The translations under genes were made by a program, and so were the position numbers. A stretch of 64,000 nucleotides of DNA. It comes from Lachnospiraceae bacterium A4. GTDB lineage: Bacteria > Bacillota > Clostridia > Lachnospirales > Lachnospiraceae. The notes beneath the pieces are model-generated. The model worked only from the letters and a program-made list of their open reading frames with translations. It made no database searches and was not told where the DNA came from. Below are positions 45,490 to 54,853 of the stretch, one piece after another. Where the stretch lies: assembly GCA_000403215.2 (NCBI GenBank), contig KE159538.1:663562-727561 (forward strand), read 5' to 3'. The first letter of the stretch is position 1; every line of letters starts with the position of its first letter.

Positions 45490-48400
45490 ATGTGTATGAA
45501 GATTACTGTAGATACGCAGTACTCTGCCTCTGTGCCAGTCAATACCGAATCAACTACAACTACATATAAGCCAGCCGCCCAGCATACTGGAAAGGTATCA
45601 AGGAGCGGCTATACACTGGACATCGCTGATAAAGTTATGGAGAACGAAGCATACGGAGGTCATGGAATGACCGCTGACGAGGTTATGCAGCAGGCAGCTA
45701 ATTCGAATGCTCAATCCAAGAAAGACTTTATGATAGTGATGTCTAGTTGCGTTTCAGGGGAAGATCTTCAGAAGATGCAGGAGGAGGGCTTCAACCCGGG
45801 AAGCGTTGATGTGGAGACATATGTAACGATTGTAGATCAAATCAAGGTGAAGCTGGCTCAGGCAGGAGTTGAAGTAACAGGATACAATGATGATCTCGAT
45901 CTGGAGACGGTCGAGGAGATTGTGGGAAGCAGGACAGACGCTGGCGTGCTGGTAAACCAACTGGCAGGCACGCTTCAGCAAAGTGACATGCCTGTCACAA
46001 ATGAAAATATTGAAGAGCTTGTGGGCGCAGTCATGGAGGCCTCCGGCATCGGAGAGCTCTCCGAGGATGCCGTCAAATACTTGGTGGTCAACCGGCAAAG
46101 CCCCACGATTGAAAATATCTATAAAGCGCAGTATTCGAGCGCAGACAATCTCCGCCAGTCTCAGGGCTATTACAGCGAGGGACAGGGCAGTTATGGAAAA
46201 TATTATGCGAAAAAGGCAGACAGCATTCACTGGCCGAATCTTGAGGGACGCATTGACGCGGTGATCAAAGAGGCAGGACTTGACACAGATGACGCCACAA
46301 AGGCGCAGGCAGCCGATCACGCCAAATGGCTGGTTGAATCAGGAATCGAGCTCAATGCAGCAAATCTTACCAAAGTCACAGAACTCAGGAATCTGCCGCT
46401 CCCGATGAATCAGGAGAAAATTGCCAATCTTTGTGTCACTGCAATGGAAAACGGAAAGTCCCCTGCCGAGGCAGATCTGCGGGGCGAGAAATCCATTGCC
46501 GTGCAGGCGCAGGAGATTATGGAAGAGGTGCGGCAGATTTCAGACGAGGCAGTCCATGAGACGGCGGCTTCCGGCAAAGAGATGAACCTCAGGAATCTGA
46601 CAGAGGCACAGCGGCAGTTGAATGAACAGCAGACTGACAACGCTGAAAAGACGCCGATTGAAGAACGCGTCATAGAAAAAGGTGCACAGCAGGCAGCAGC
46701 AGATGAGACCGCCTTCAAGGAGCTTCAGGCCAAACGCCAGCTTGAGGAAATCCGTCTGATTATGACAGAGGAGGCAAACAGGCATCTGCTTAAAGCAGGC
46801 ATCTCCATTGACACCACAGAGCTGTCAAAACTGGTAGATGCGCTGAAGTCAGCAGAGAACAATATGCGCGCCCGTCTTTTCCAAGGAGACAGCACAGAGG
46901 AAAATACAGCGCGTGCACTGATATATGAAGAGACACTGACTAAGACCAAAGAGCTTGCTGACATGCCGGCTGCGGTGATTGGCAAAATTCTGTCGAAACT
47001 CCCTCACAGCACACTGCTTCGCATTCACGAGGCAGGGAAGGAGATTCAGAAGAATTTTGAGAATCAGCAGGACACAAAGCAGAATCCGAACCAGCAGGAG
47101 AAGGCTTCCTCTGCGTATGAGACACTGATGACAGAGCCGCGCAAGGACCTTGGGGACCGGATTAGCAAGGCATTTCGCAATGTAGATGACATTCTCACAG
47201 ACTTAGGCTTTGAGACGAGCGAGGCGAACAGGCGCGCAGTCAGAATCCTTGGTTACAACCGCATGGAGATCAACGGGGACAACATTCATGCCGTGAAGGA
47301 GGCAGACGCGCAAGTGACAGGCGTGATCAGCAAAATGACGCCGGCAGCTACCCTCCAAATGATACGCGACCAGAAAAATCCGCTTGAGATGACCATGGAG
47401 GAGCTGGATGCGTATTTCAATGAGAAGGGCATGGACCCAGAAGCCGATGCAGAAAGGTTTTCGAAGTTCCTGCAGCGTTTGGACAGAAGCGGAGGCATTG
47501 ATGCCAATGAGCGCGAGGCATATATCGGCATTTACAGAATGTTCCGCCAGATCGAGAAATCAGACGGCGCAGTGATCGGCAGTCTGGTGGCGACAGGGGC
47601 GCAGATGAATTTTAAAAACATGCTCTCCGCGGTGCGGTCAAACGCAGGAAAAAATATGGATGTGCGCGTCGATGACGGCTTTGGCGGACTCGAGGAGCTG
47701 ATCTCGAAGGGCAAAGCGATTGACACTCAGATTAACACAGGCTTCCAGAAGGAGACAAAGCAGCAGTCAGACCATGATGCACAGTTGTACGAGCAGGAAA
47801 AATACTATGCAAGGCTCTCTGGCGAGATCAATGAGGAGCTTGCAGAAAAGACGGATTTTACACAGTTAGATTCCTCACAAATCACGGCGGAGACGACAAT
47901 TGAAGCGTTTGCAGACACGATAAATATGACACGTATGTCAGAGAACAGTGCGCAGCTCGCCGAAGAAAAAGCGGAGGATTTAAAGAATTTCAGAGAGGAT
48001 ATGCGCAGCGTAGAGCAGATTGATGACCAGATTATCGAGTCCTTGATCGAATACGGGCAGAGCATCAGCATTGACAACCTTCAGGCAGCGTCCAGCCTCA
48101 TCTTTGAGCGCGGGTCTTTGTTCAGACAGATTGTCACAGCAAGCGCAGGAAATACAGAGAATACGGCTTCTGACGAGGACACAGAGCAGGATACCGCAGA
48201 CAGCAGCGCAGCAGAACACGAAGTGCTGCGGCAGGCAGACCATTTTATCGGGAACCTGACCGATGCCAGACAGGCAGGCACATCTTATCAGGAGATGATC
48301 AAAGAGGCAAACAAGGCTGTAGAGCAGATGATTTATGCGGGCGGCTCTGCGCAGATTGACGTGAAGGCTGCAAAGGCACTGTACAAAGGACTTTCCCTTG

Positions 48401-48831
48401 CCGGAAATCTTGCGCGGGAAGAAAATTACGAGGTGCCGATGAACATTCGGGGTGAGATCACCTCTGTCAATCTGAAAATATATCACAATGCGGCGCAGAC
48501 GGGGAAAGTTGCCATCACGCTTGACACAGAACAGCTCGGAAAAGTGGCAGCAGAATTTGATGTCACAAAGGACCGCATCTCAGGAATGATTGTGTATGAG
48601 AATCAAGCAGAACAGACGGCGCTTGCACAGGTTGAGCAGGCTGTGAGACAGGAGTTTGACAGCGCTGGAGAGAAGCGGGCAGCGATCAGTCTGGTGCATA
48701 CGAGGTCTGTTGATCTCAATAAATTTGGGCAGGACAGAGATCAAAACATTGCAGCAAAGGATACAAAAGTTTCGACAAGCGAACTGTATCAGACTGCAAA
48801 AGCATTTTTGACAGCGCTCAGGGATTTATGA
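45490..48831 (+). CDS. Large motility-associated protein, DUF6240-like, with FliK-like C-terminus
   Basis: The 1113-residue protein starts at ATG 45490 or 45496. There is no signal peptide or membrane segment. It is rich in Gln, Glu, Ala and Asp and mostly helical. Motifs such as YLVVNRQSPTIENIYKAQYS and VRILGYNRMEINGDNIHAVK recur as part of repeat-like units. The C-terminal 120 residues (VNLKIYHNAAQTGKVAITLD, LGKVAAEFDVTKDRISGMIV) resemble the conserved C-terminus of the hook-length protein FliK. With a motility promoter and flagellin next, a role in flagellar assembly is likely. I assign DUF6240 from memory. Confidence 0.7.
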   Translation: MCMKITVDTQYSASVPVNTESTTTTYKPAAQHTGKVSRSGYTLDIADKVMENEAYGGHGMTADEVMQQAANSNAQSKKDFMIVMSSCVSGEDLQKMQEEGFNPGSVDVETYVTIVDQIKVKLAQAGVEVTGYNDDLDLETVEEIVGSRTDAGVLVNQLAGTLQQSDMPVTNENIEELVGAVMEASGIGELSEDAVKYLVVNRQSPTIENIYKAQYSSADNLRQSQGYYSEGQGSYGKYYAKKADSIHWPNLEGRIDAVIKEAGLDTDDATKAQAADHAKWLVESGIELNAANLTKVTELRNLPLPMNQEKIANLCVTAMENGKSPAEADLRGEKSIAVQAQEIMEEVRQISDEAVHETAASGKEMNLRNLTEAQRQLNEQQTDNAEKTPIEERVIEKGAQQAAADETAFKELQAKRQLEEIRLIMTEEANRHLLKAGISIDTTELSKLVDALKSAENNMRARLFQGDSTEENTARALIYEETLTKTKELADMPAAVIGKILSKLPHSTLLRIHEAGKEIQKNFENQQDTKQNPNQQEKASSAYETLMTEPRKDLGDRISKAFRNVDDILTDLGFETSEANRRAVRILGYNRMEINGDNIHAVKEADAQVTGVISKMTPAATLQMIRDQKNPLEMTMEELDAYFNEKGMDPEADAERFSKFLQRLDRSGGIDANEREAYIGIYRMFRQIEKSDGAVIGSLVATGAQMNFKNMLSAVRSNAGKNMDVRVDDGFGGLEELISKGKAIDTQINTGFQKETKQQSDHDAQLYEQEKYYARLSGEINEELAEKTDFTQLDSSQITAETTIEAFADTINMTRMSENSAQLAEEKAEDLKNFREDMRSVEQIDDQIIESLIEYGQSISIDNLQAASSLIFERGSLFRQIVTASAGNTENTASDEDTEQDTADSSAAEHEVLRQADHFIGNLTDARQAGTSYQEMIKEANKAVEQMIYAGGSAQIDVKAAKALYKGLSLAGNLAREENYEVPMNIRGEITSVNLKIYHNAAQTGKVAITLDTEQLGKVAAEFDVTKDRISGMIVYENQAEQTALAQVEQAVRQEFDSAGEKRAAISLVHTRSVDLNKFGQDRDQNIAAKDTKVSTSELYQTAKAFLTALRDL

Positions 48832-48889
48832 CAGGGCAGCGATTTGGACAGAGGGCTTATCAGAAGGCTTATAGGAAAGAGGAAAATGC

Positions 48890-50713
48890 ATGAGAATTAA
48901 TTACAACGTTTCATCAATTATAGCAAGAAATGCTTTGAATAATAATGACAAGAGAGTGGCTGCTTCCACACAGAGACTGTCAAGCGGATACAAGATCAAT
49001 TCCGCGGCGGACGATGCGGCAGGACTTGCGATTGCAAGGCGCATGAATGCCCAGATTAAGAGCTTGCAGGAGGCAAACAGAAGTGCGAATGACGGTCTGT
49101 CTGCGCTGAATACAGCAGACGGTGCGATGGCAGAAATGCATGATATCTTACAGCGTATGAACGAGCTGGCAATCCAGTCGGCAAACGGCACCAACGCAGA
49201 TTCAGACAGAACGATGATTCAAAATGAGATTGACCAGCTTGTCAACGAGCTGGACAGAATCGCAAACACGACACAATACAACGCCCAGAATCTGCTTGAC
49301 GGCAGCTTTGCTTACAAGGCATACACCAGCATTGATAATACAAAGGTGATGTCCTACACAGAAGGCGTATCAACAGGAACTTATATTATTGGCCAGTTGA
49401 AATACTACCACTATGATGAGCTGACAACCCGTTACAAGACAGAGGAGACAAAAATTAAGGATACCGATGGAAAACTCGTGAATGTAACTTACGCCTCCAG
49501 TGAGGTAAAAATCACAGAGACCGAGCGCATCGAAGTGGACAACAATAATAATATACTAAATGATTCGCTCATCACAAGCTCGTCCTTGGGAGATTACGCG
49601 ACAAATATCACGCAGGCAAAGCCATTCCCAGAGGGCTCTAAGGTGTCCGTCAAGGACGATAAAATTGTCATCAGTGCGCAGGGCAATTTTGAGATTAAGA
49701 TTTCGGTGAATGACAGGACGCCCCTCGGTACGGTGACGACCACCTCCACACCCAGCTCGGCTGGAAGCGCAGGCGTAGACAGTATTGTGAAAAAGTATGA
49801 CAATACGACCATCGCGGGCGGAACGGTTGTCACAACGACTTCCTATAGCACAGTAAAGACGTACCATAATATAGCGGTCAAGGGACCAAACGGAAAGCGC
49901 TACAATATCGGTGAGCTGAATTTCTTCAACAACACAGACTCCAAGGGGAACCCCATTTCAGGACAGGAAATCTACACAGATTTCAGAGGCGACAGCGGCA
50001 GGGGGCTCAAAGATGATTTTGCAGACTTTTTCAAAGAACAAAATCCCCAGTGTGTGATTGATATAGATTCTGTAGCATGGGATGAAGCTTCCGGTACTTT
50101 TGAGATTGCATATACGGCGACGGATTCCAGAACAGGTGCCAAAACACAGCATACAGGGCAATTCTCTCTGTATCAGGACACGAACGACTATGGCGATGTG
50201 ATGGCGACACAGAAGGGCTTAAATGATTATCTGTACTCCGAGAAGCAGATTACCCGCACAGAGTATGTGATTGGAAATAATGACCCCAACGACTGTCTCA
50301 AGCTTGATGTGACAGGCATGGGACCTATGGAGGTACAGGTTGGCGCCAATGAAGGCCAGTATATGACATTGGATATTCCGGCGCTCAATGCAGTGAATCT
50401 TGGCGTGGATAATCTTGATCTCACGACCATGGAATCTGCGCGGCTGTCCATTGATGTGATTGGCGATGCGATTAATGAGCTCTCCTCTGTCCGCGCAAAG
50501 ATTGGCGCATACTCAAACCGTCTCGAGCACACGATCACAAATCTGGATACGACAGAGGAAAATATCACAGCCTCCTACTCGCGGATTATGGACGTGGACA
50601 TGGCGACAGAAATGACAGAGTACTCGACAGTACAGGTATTGGTGCAGGCGTCCACCTCAATGCTTGCGCAGGCAAATGAGAGACCGCAGCAGGTATTACA
50701 GTTGATTCAATAA
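48890..50713 (+). CDS. fliC: Flagellin
   Basis: The 607-residue filament protein has conserved D0/D1 ends: MRINYNVSSIIARNALN and RLSSGYKINSAADDAAGLAI at the start, TTEENITASYSRIMDVDMAT to QANERPQQVLQLIQ at the end. The middle (about residues 140-480) is a variable D2/D3 region and is longer than in B. subtilis flagellin. The segment LQRMNELAIQSANGTN keeps residues important for TLR5 recognition in Salmonella. It is 58 bp after the preceding gene and starts after GGAAAGAGG. No terminator follows directly. Confidence 0.97.
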   Translation: MRINYNVSSIIARNALNNNDKRVAASTQRLSSGYKINSAADDAAGLAIARRMNAQIKSLQEANRSANDGLSALNTADGAMAEMHDILQRMNELAIQSANGTNADSDRTMIQNEIDQLVNELDRIANTTQYNAQNLLDGSFAYKAYTSIDNTKVMSYTEGVSTGTYIIGQLKYYHYDELTTRYKTEETKIKDTDGKLVNVTYASSEVKITETERIEVDNNNNILNDSLITSSSLGDYATNITQAKPFPEGSKVSVKDDKIVISAQGNFEIKISVNDRTPLGTVTTTSTPSSAGSAGVDSIVKKYDNTTIAGGTVVTTTSYSTVKTYHNIAVKGPNGKRYNIGELNFFNNTDSKGNPISGQEIYTDFRGDSGRGLKDDFADFFKEQNPQCVIDIDSVAWDEASGTFEIAYTATDSRTGAKTQHTGQFSLYQDTNDYGDVMATQKGLNDYLYSEKQITRTEYVIGNNDPNDCLKLDVTGMGPMEVQVGANEGQYMTLDIPALNAVNLGVDNLDLTTMESARLSIDVIGDAINELSSVRAKIGAYSNRLEHTITNLDTTEENITASYSRIMDVDMATEMTEYSTVQVLVQASTSMLAQANERPQQVLQLIQ

Positions 50714-50749
50714 ATATTCGGTCAGTGAAATGAAAGGTCAGGTATAAAT

Positions 50750-51223
50750 ATGACGAGGGAAATGAAACAGATTTTTACAAGACGCATCACACAGGCAAAC
50801 CGCACACAACTGGTAGTGATTCTCTATGATATGGTACTGGAATATCTAAAGGAGGCAATCGCTGCGCAGGAAATAGATTGCATTCAGGAATATAAAAAGG
50901 CTATGCAGTGTGCTAGAAACTGTATCTCTGAGCTGAGAAACAGCCTTGATTTTAATTATGAAATCTCGAAAAATCTGTTTGCAATCTATGCGTTTGCCGA
51001 CAGAGAGCTTGCGAGTGAGATGCACAGTATCAAAAAAGATGCGCTTTCCCAGATCGCGGGCATGTTCCAGAAGCTGCGCGACGCATATTATACCATCAGC
51101 AAGGAGGACCACTCACAGCCGTTAATGCAGAATGCACAGAATGTCTATGCAGGCTACACCTATGGCAGAACGGACGTCAATGAGAGCCTGTACAGTGGTG
51201 CGGCGAGAGGATACTGCGTATAA
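50750..51223 (+). CDS. FliS-like flagellin chaperone
   Basis: The 157-residue helical protein begins MTREMKQIFTRRITQANRTQ then LVVILYDMVLEYLKEAIAAQ. The pattern matches FliS (a four-helix chaperone that binds the flagellin C-terminus). The next helices (CIQEYKKAMQCARNCISELR) also fit. It is longer than typical FliS and is therefore called FliS-like. It lies 36 bp after flagellin and is followed by a terminator. Confidence 0.8.
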   Translation: MTREMKQIFTRRITQANRTQLVVILYDMVLEYLKEAIAAQEIDCIQEYKKAMQCARNCISELRNSLDFNYEISKNLFAIYAFADRELASEMHSIKKDALSQIAGMFQKLRDAYYTISKEDHSQPLMQNAQNVYAGYTYGRTDVNESLYSGAARGYCV

Positions 51224-51229
51224 AATGAT

Positions 51230-51269
51230 ACAGCATTGCAAGAACTGGAATTGCAATGCTGTTTTTTTA
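51230..51269 (+). terminator. Intrinsic terminator of the flagellin unit
   Basis: ACAGCATTGCAA (51230-51241) and TTGCAATGCTGT (51251-51262) form a perfect 12-bp stem followed by TTTTTTT. Confidence 0.95.
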
Positions 51270-51342
51270 TGCACACGGGCACCCAAAGGAAATGAGCCGC
51301 AAAAGCTGCTTCATTTACAGTTCCTTAAGTGCGTTGCATATA

Positions 51343-51657
51343 TCATGTAATGGGCTGCTCGACAAGCGATTTGTTCTCGTAGCATTCCGGTGAGCCCATA
51401 TGGTACTCCTCATAGAGCTGCATCTGTTCGGCCTGTTGCAATAGGAAGCGGTAGCGTTTCAGGGCAGAGTTGACCTCATAGATATAACAGTCTATCAGGT
51501 CAGGGTCTGTTACGTTATCGAAGCCAGAGTATGCGATCTCAAGCGCGCACTGTGTCTTTCGGATATCATCAAGCAGCATATCGCGCGGCGTGCGCGGCTG
51601 TTTTTCCGTATCTACGACAGGGTTAAGTATACCTTTCAGACTGAAATATGTTTTCAT
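51343..51657 (-). CDS. DUF2508 family protein
   Basis: The 104-residue protein starts at ATG 51657 after GGAAAGGACATCC; the frame is open to 51771, but the extra part would be a poor start. The core LDDIRKTQCALEIAYSGFDN then DPDLIDCYIYEVNSALKRYR is the DUF2508 (YaaL-like) pattern. In sporulating Firmicutes such genes are next to bofA or recR. Here it is alone, convergent with the flagellin unit and divergent from the Tad locus. Confidence 0.75.
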   Translation of the reverse strand: MKTYFSLKGILNPVVDTEKQPRTPRDMLLDDIRKTQCALEIAYSGFDNVTDPDLIDCYIYEVNSALKRYRFLLQQAEQMQLYEEYHMGSPECYENKSLVEQPIT

Positions 51658-51925
51658 AAGGATGTCCTTTCCATGAGCTTGATTGCCCTTTGATTCTTTA
51701 TATAGGACAGTATAGTCCAAAAAAAGGAAAAATATGCATGATACGATGATGAATATTTTTTGATTTTTCAAGAAATGAATCTTGTCAATTATTTCGTAAA
51801 ATTTCGAAATGTCATAATTACTACAAATTTTGTCTGCGTTTTTTATAATTTAATCATGAAAAAATCCATTAATTTAGCAAAAATATACAATAAAAAAATA
51901 GTTGTGCGGATTTTTACATTTCGAG

Positions 51926-51953
51926 TGGACAATTTTTCTCAAACCAGTATAAT
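51926..51953 (+). promoter_or_regulatory. Candidate promoter of the Tad locus
   Basis: TGGACA (51926-51931) and TATAAT (51948-51953) with a 16-bp spacer. It lies about 118 bp upstream of the first Tad gene. Confidence 0.6.
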
Positions 51954-52070
51954 CGTAGTTGTTCCGTCGAAAACGACGAGTGGTCGGTACGCTGGATTCG
52001 TTCACCGGTTTCAGGTGGGATATTCATTTTAAAATTAATTCTAAATAAATTAAGAAGGGAAGCGTGAAGT
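51954..52070 (+). other. Long 5' leader of the Tad operon with predicted hairpins
   Basis: The 117-nt leader includes a GTCG-AAAA-CGAC hairpin and a CACC-GGTTTCA-GGTG hairpin. It does not match any riboswitch I know. Upstream (51772-51925) the DNA is AT-rich with no gene. Confidence 0.4.
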
Positions 52071-52583
52071 ATGGGAATCCTCATAGGTGTGTTTAGTGTT
52101 GCCGTTTTTATGGACTGGCGTTTTTACCGGATTCCAAATGCCTGCATCGCGGCGGGCATGGTGAATGGAATGATACTGACATATATGTCATTTTCATGGA
52201 CAGGTCTGGTCTGTGCGCTGGGTGCCTTGGCGGTGTTGTTTTTGGTTTTTTATCCTTTTTATTTAATGGGGGCGCTGGGTGCAGGCGATGTCAAGCTCTT
52301 TATGATGATGGGCTGTTTTCATCCGCTCATGCAAAAGGACGGGCTGCTTCATTATATGCTTGTCACCATGGCGCTTGCAGCGGTCAGTTCTGCGCTGAAA
52401 ATGGCAGTGTATCCAGAGTGCAGAGAGCGTCTTTTTTATCTGGCGCGCTATATCCGCAAAGCGGTTGTGACAGGCGCCGTTGATACCTATGAGGTTGACC
52501 GGACGCAGACGCGTTGTGTGGTGCGTCTGTCCATACCGGCATTTCTCAGCCTGCTTTTGATGGGTGCAGGCATATATCATTGA
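52071..52583 (+). CDS. Prepilin peptidase, A24 family (TadV/CpaA type)
   Basis: The 170-residue membrane protease removes the leader of Flp prepilins. The two catalytic aspartates are in MDWRFYRIPN and in GALGAGDVKL. Hydrophobic segments include SFSWTGLVCALGALAVLFLV and the last VVRLSIPAFLSLLLMGAGIY. It starts after AAGAAGGGAAGCG and is the first gene of the Tad locus. Confidence 0.9.
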   Translation: MGILIGVFSVAVFMDWRFYRIPNACIAAGMVNGMILTYMSFSWTGLVCALGALAVLFLVFYPFYLMGALGAGDVKLFMMMGCFHPLMQKDGLLHYMLVTMALAAVSSALKMAVYPECRERLFYLARYIRKAVVTGAVDTYEVDRTQTRCVVRLSIPAFLSLLLMGAGIYH

Positions 52584-52608
52584 GTAATACAAAAGGAGTG
52601 TGGGCGCG

Positions 52609-53607
52609 ATGCGGGCAAGACAGTTTGCAATCTGTGACAGTGACAGACAGTATCTGAGTATGCTGCAGGCTTATCTGCAAAAAAGAAAGCTGGCAGATTT
52701 TGAGATTCTGGTTTTTGATGCGGTGGATAAAGCGGTGGAGGCAAGCTTGGAGAAGCCGTTTGAGCTGCTCTTAATCGGAGAGGGAATTTATGACACTGAT
52801 GTCATAAATGTAAAGGCGTCAAAGATTTATATTTTACAGGAGGACGGGCTAAAAGGGATTACAGGGTATAGTATGCTTGCAAAGTATCAGTCTATGGAGT
52901 GCATGATTGCACAGGTTTTAGACGAGTTTGTCTCAGATGACTGCTGTAACAGCGTTGAGCGGCGCGGCAGAAACCCCACCGCGCTCATCAGCTTCTATTC
53001 GCCCGGCAGACACAGAGGACAGAGTGCGGCAGCGCTGTGCGCGGCGCAGGTGCTCGCCGATCAGGGCTGTCAGGTATTGTACATAAGCCTGGTACCATTT
53101 AGCGGGTTTGAGGCGCTTATGAATACAAGCTATGAAGCTGATGTGACAGATTTTCTGTATTTTGTGTTAAATCATGCGGACAAGCTGTTGTATAAGCTGG
53201 ACAGTCTCAAGCGCACGATCCACGGCGTTGACTATCTGCCGCCTGCGCTGGACTATGCGGATTTGCTGGAGATTGGCAGGGAGGACTGGCAGCGCGCAAT
53301 GGAATTGCTGTTATACAGCAGCGATTATACGCATATTGTACTTGATTTGTCAGAGACCTGCCAAGGATTTTATGACATGCTTGAGAACAGTGACCATGTT
53401 TATATTCTGACAGACAATAGCAACGTGTATGCACATGCCATGCTGTCTCATTTTAAGAAACTTTTACTGGCAAAGGAGTATGAAAAAATTCTCGGGCATA
53501 TGACAGAGTTTGAGCTGCCTCAAGGCTGGGAGGCGCAGTGCGGGGAAATTGAACTGCTTGCGTCCTCTCCTGTGGGCGCCCGCATGAAAGGAGTGCTGGG
53601 ACGGTGA
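52609..53607 (+). CDS. CpaE/TadZ-like protein with degenerate Walker A
   Basis: The 332-residue protein begins with a receiver-like part (FAICDSDRQYLSMLQAYLQK, PFELLLIGEGIYDTD) with no conserved phospho-acceptor. The ParA-like part starts TALISFYSPGRHRGQSAAAL, in which GRHRGQS replaces the usual GGxGKT, so the P-loop lysine is missing. A later Asp-rich segment reads THIVLDLSETCQG. It probably localises the pilus complex without ATP hydrolysis. ATG 52609 is 10 bp after AAAGGAG. It overlaps the next gene by four bases. Confidence 0.8.
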   Translation: MRARQFAICDSDRQYLSMLQAYLQKRKLADFEILVFDAVDKAVEASLEKPFELLLIGEGIYDTDVINVKASKIYILQEDGLKGITGYSMLAKYQSMECMIAQVLDEFVSDDCCNSVERRGRNPTALISFYSPGRHRGQSAAALCAAQVLADQGCQVLYISLVPFSGFEALMNTSYEADVTDFLYFVLNHADKLLYKLDSLKRTIHGVDYLPPALDYADLLEIGREDWQRAMELLLYSSDYTHIVLDLSETCQGFYDMLENSDHVYILTDNSNVYAHAMLSHFKKLLLAKEYEKILGHMTEFELPQGWEAQCGEIELLASSPVGARMKGVLGR

Positions 53608-54830
53608 ATTGCAAGAGATATGAGGAATGCCGTATGCTGATCAGCGACAGTGTAAGACAGCGCATTGACCTGTCAAGGGAGGTTGGCGATGATGAGATTC
53701 GGGAGATGATAGACGAACTGGTCGTGCAGATGGGCAGAAAGTATGCCCTGTCACTGGCACAGCGGCAGGAGTTGGGAAAAAGTGTTTTCTACGCAATCCG
53801 AAAACTGGACGTCCTACAGGAGCTGGTGGATTGTGATGAGGTGACAGAAATCATGGTAAACGGAACGGAAAATATTTTCGTAGAGCGCGCAGGACAGCTC
53901 TGCCAGTGGGATAAGCGCTTTGAGACAATCGAAAAGCTGGAAAATGTGATCCAGCAGATTGTGGCAAAGTGCAACCGTGTCGTCAATGAGGCGTCACCCA
54001 TTGCAGATGCAAGGCTGGAAAATGGTTCCCGCGTAAATATTGTGCTCTCTCCAGTCGCGCTGAACGGACCGGTGCTGACGATACGGCGCTTTCCAGACCA
54101 TCCGATTTCGATGGATGATTTGATTGGCTTTGGCTCGATTACCAAGGAGGCGGCGGCTTTTCTTGAGAAGCTGGTCATTGCGGGGTACAACATTTTTATC
54201 AGCGGCGGGACAGGCTCTGGAAAAACGACGTTTCTGAATGCACTGTCACACTATATTCCAAAGACAGAACGTGTTATTACAATAGAGGACTCTGCGGAAT
54301 TACAGTTACAGGACATTCCGAATCTGGTGCGGCTCGAGACGAGGAATGCCAACATGGACGGCGCAAAAGAGATTACGATACGGGATTTGATCAAGTCCTG
54401 TCTGCGTATGCGGCCTGACCGCATTATTGTCGGCGAAGTGCGTGGCGGCGAGGCAATTGATATGTTACAGGCATTAAACACCGGGCATGACGGGTCGCTC
54501 AGCACCGGACATGCCAACTCCTCCATGGATATGCTCGCGCGTCTGGAGACCATGGTGCTGATGGGCATGGAGCTTCCGCTCGCCGCTGTGCGCAGGCAGA
54601 TTGCTTCTGGCGTGGACATTATCGTGCATCTGGGCAGGCTGCGTGACAGGTCGCGGCGCGTGCTTGAGATTGTGGAGGTGCTGGGCTTTGAGCAGGAGGA
54701 GATTATCACACAGGAGTTATACCAGTTTCAGGAGACAGGGGAGGCGGAGGGAAAAGTACTTGGTGTTCTGGCACAGAAAAATGAGCTCTCACATCAAGGC
54801 AAGCTCTGCGCCGCGGGTCTCTCATTATGA
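53604..54830 (+). CDS. Tad pilus assembly ATPase (CpaF/TadA)
   Basis: The 408-residue secretion ATPase starts with GTG 53604 overlapping the previous stop (GTGA). Motifs are Walker A GGTGSGKTT at 201-209, the Asp box (TIEDSAELQL) and Walker B in RMRPDRIIVGEVRGGEA, followed by the His box (GHDGSLSTGHANS). It drives pilus extension as a hexamer. The full-length frame has no disruptions. Confidence 0.95.
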   Translation: MNCKRYEECRMLISDSVRQRIDLSREVGDDEIREMIDELVVQMGRKYALSLAQRQELGKSVFYAIRKLDVLQELVDCDEVTEIMVNGTENIFVERAGQLCQWDKRFETIEKLENVIQQIVAKCNRVVNEASPIADARLENGSRVNIVLSPVALNGPVLTIRRFPDHPISMDDLIGFGSITKEAAAFLEKLVIAGYNIFISGGTGSGKTTFLNALSHYIPKTERVITIEDSAELQLQDIPNLVRLETRNANMDGAKEITIRDLIKSCLRMRPDRIIVGEVRGGEAIDMLQALNTGHDGSLSTGHANSSMDMLARLETMVLMGMELPLAAVRRQIASGVDIIVHLGRLRDRSRRVLEIVEVLGFEQEEIITQELYQFQETGEAEGKVLGVLAQKNELSHQGKLCAAGLSL

Positions 54831-54853
54831 CAAAAAAGGAAGGTAAAGAATAT

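Noticed and set aside
51954-52070. c-di-GMP (GEMM) riboswitch upstream of the Tad locus
   Set aside because: The conserved GEMM-I and class II core sequences are not found.
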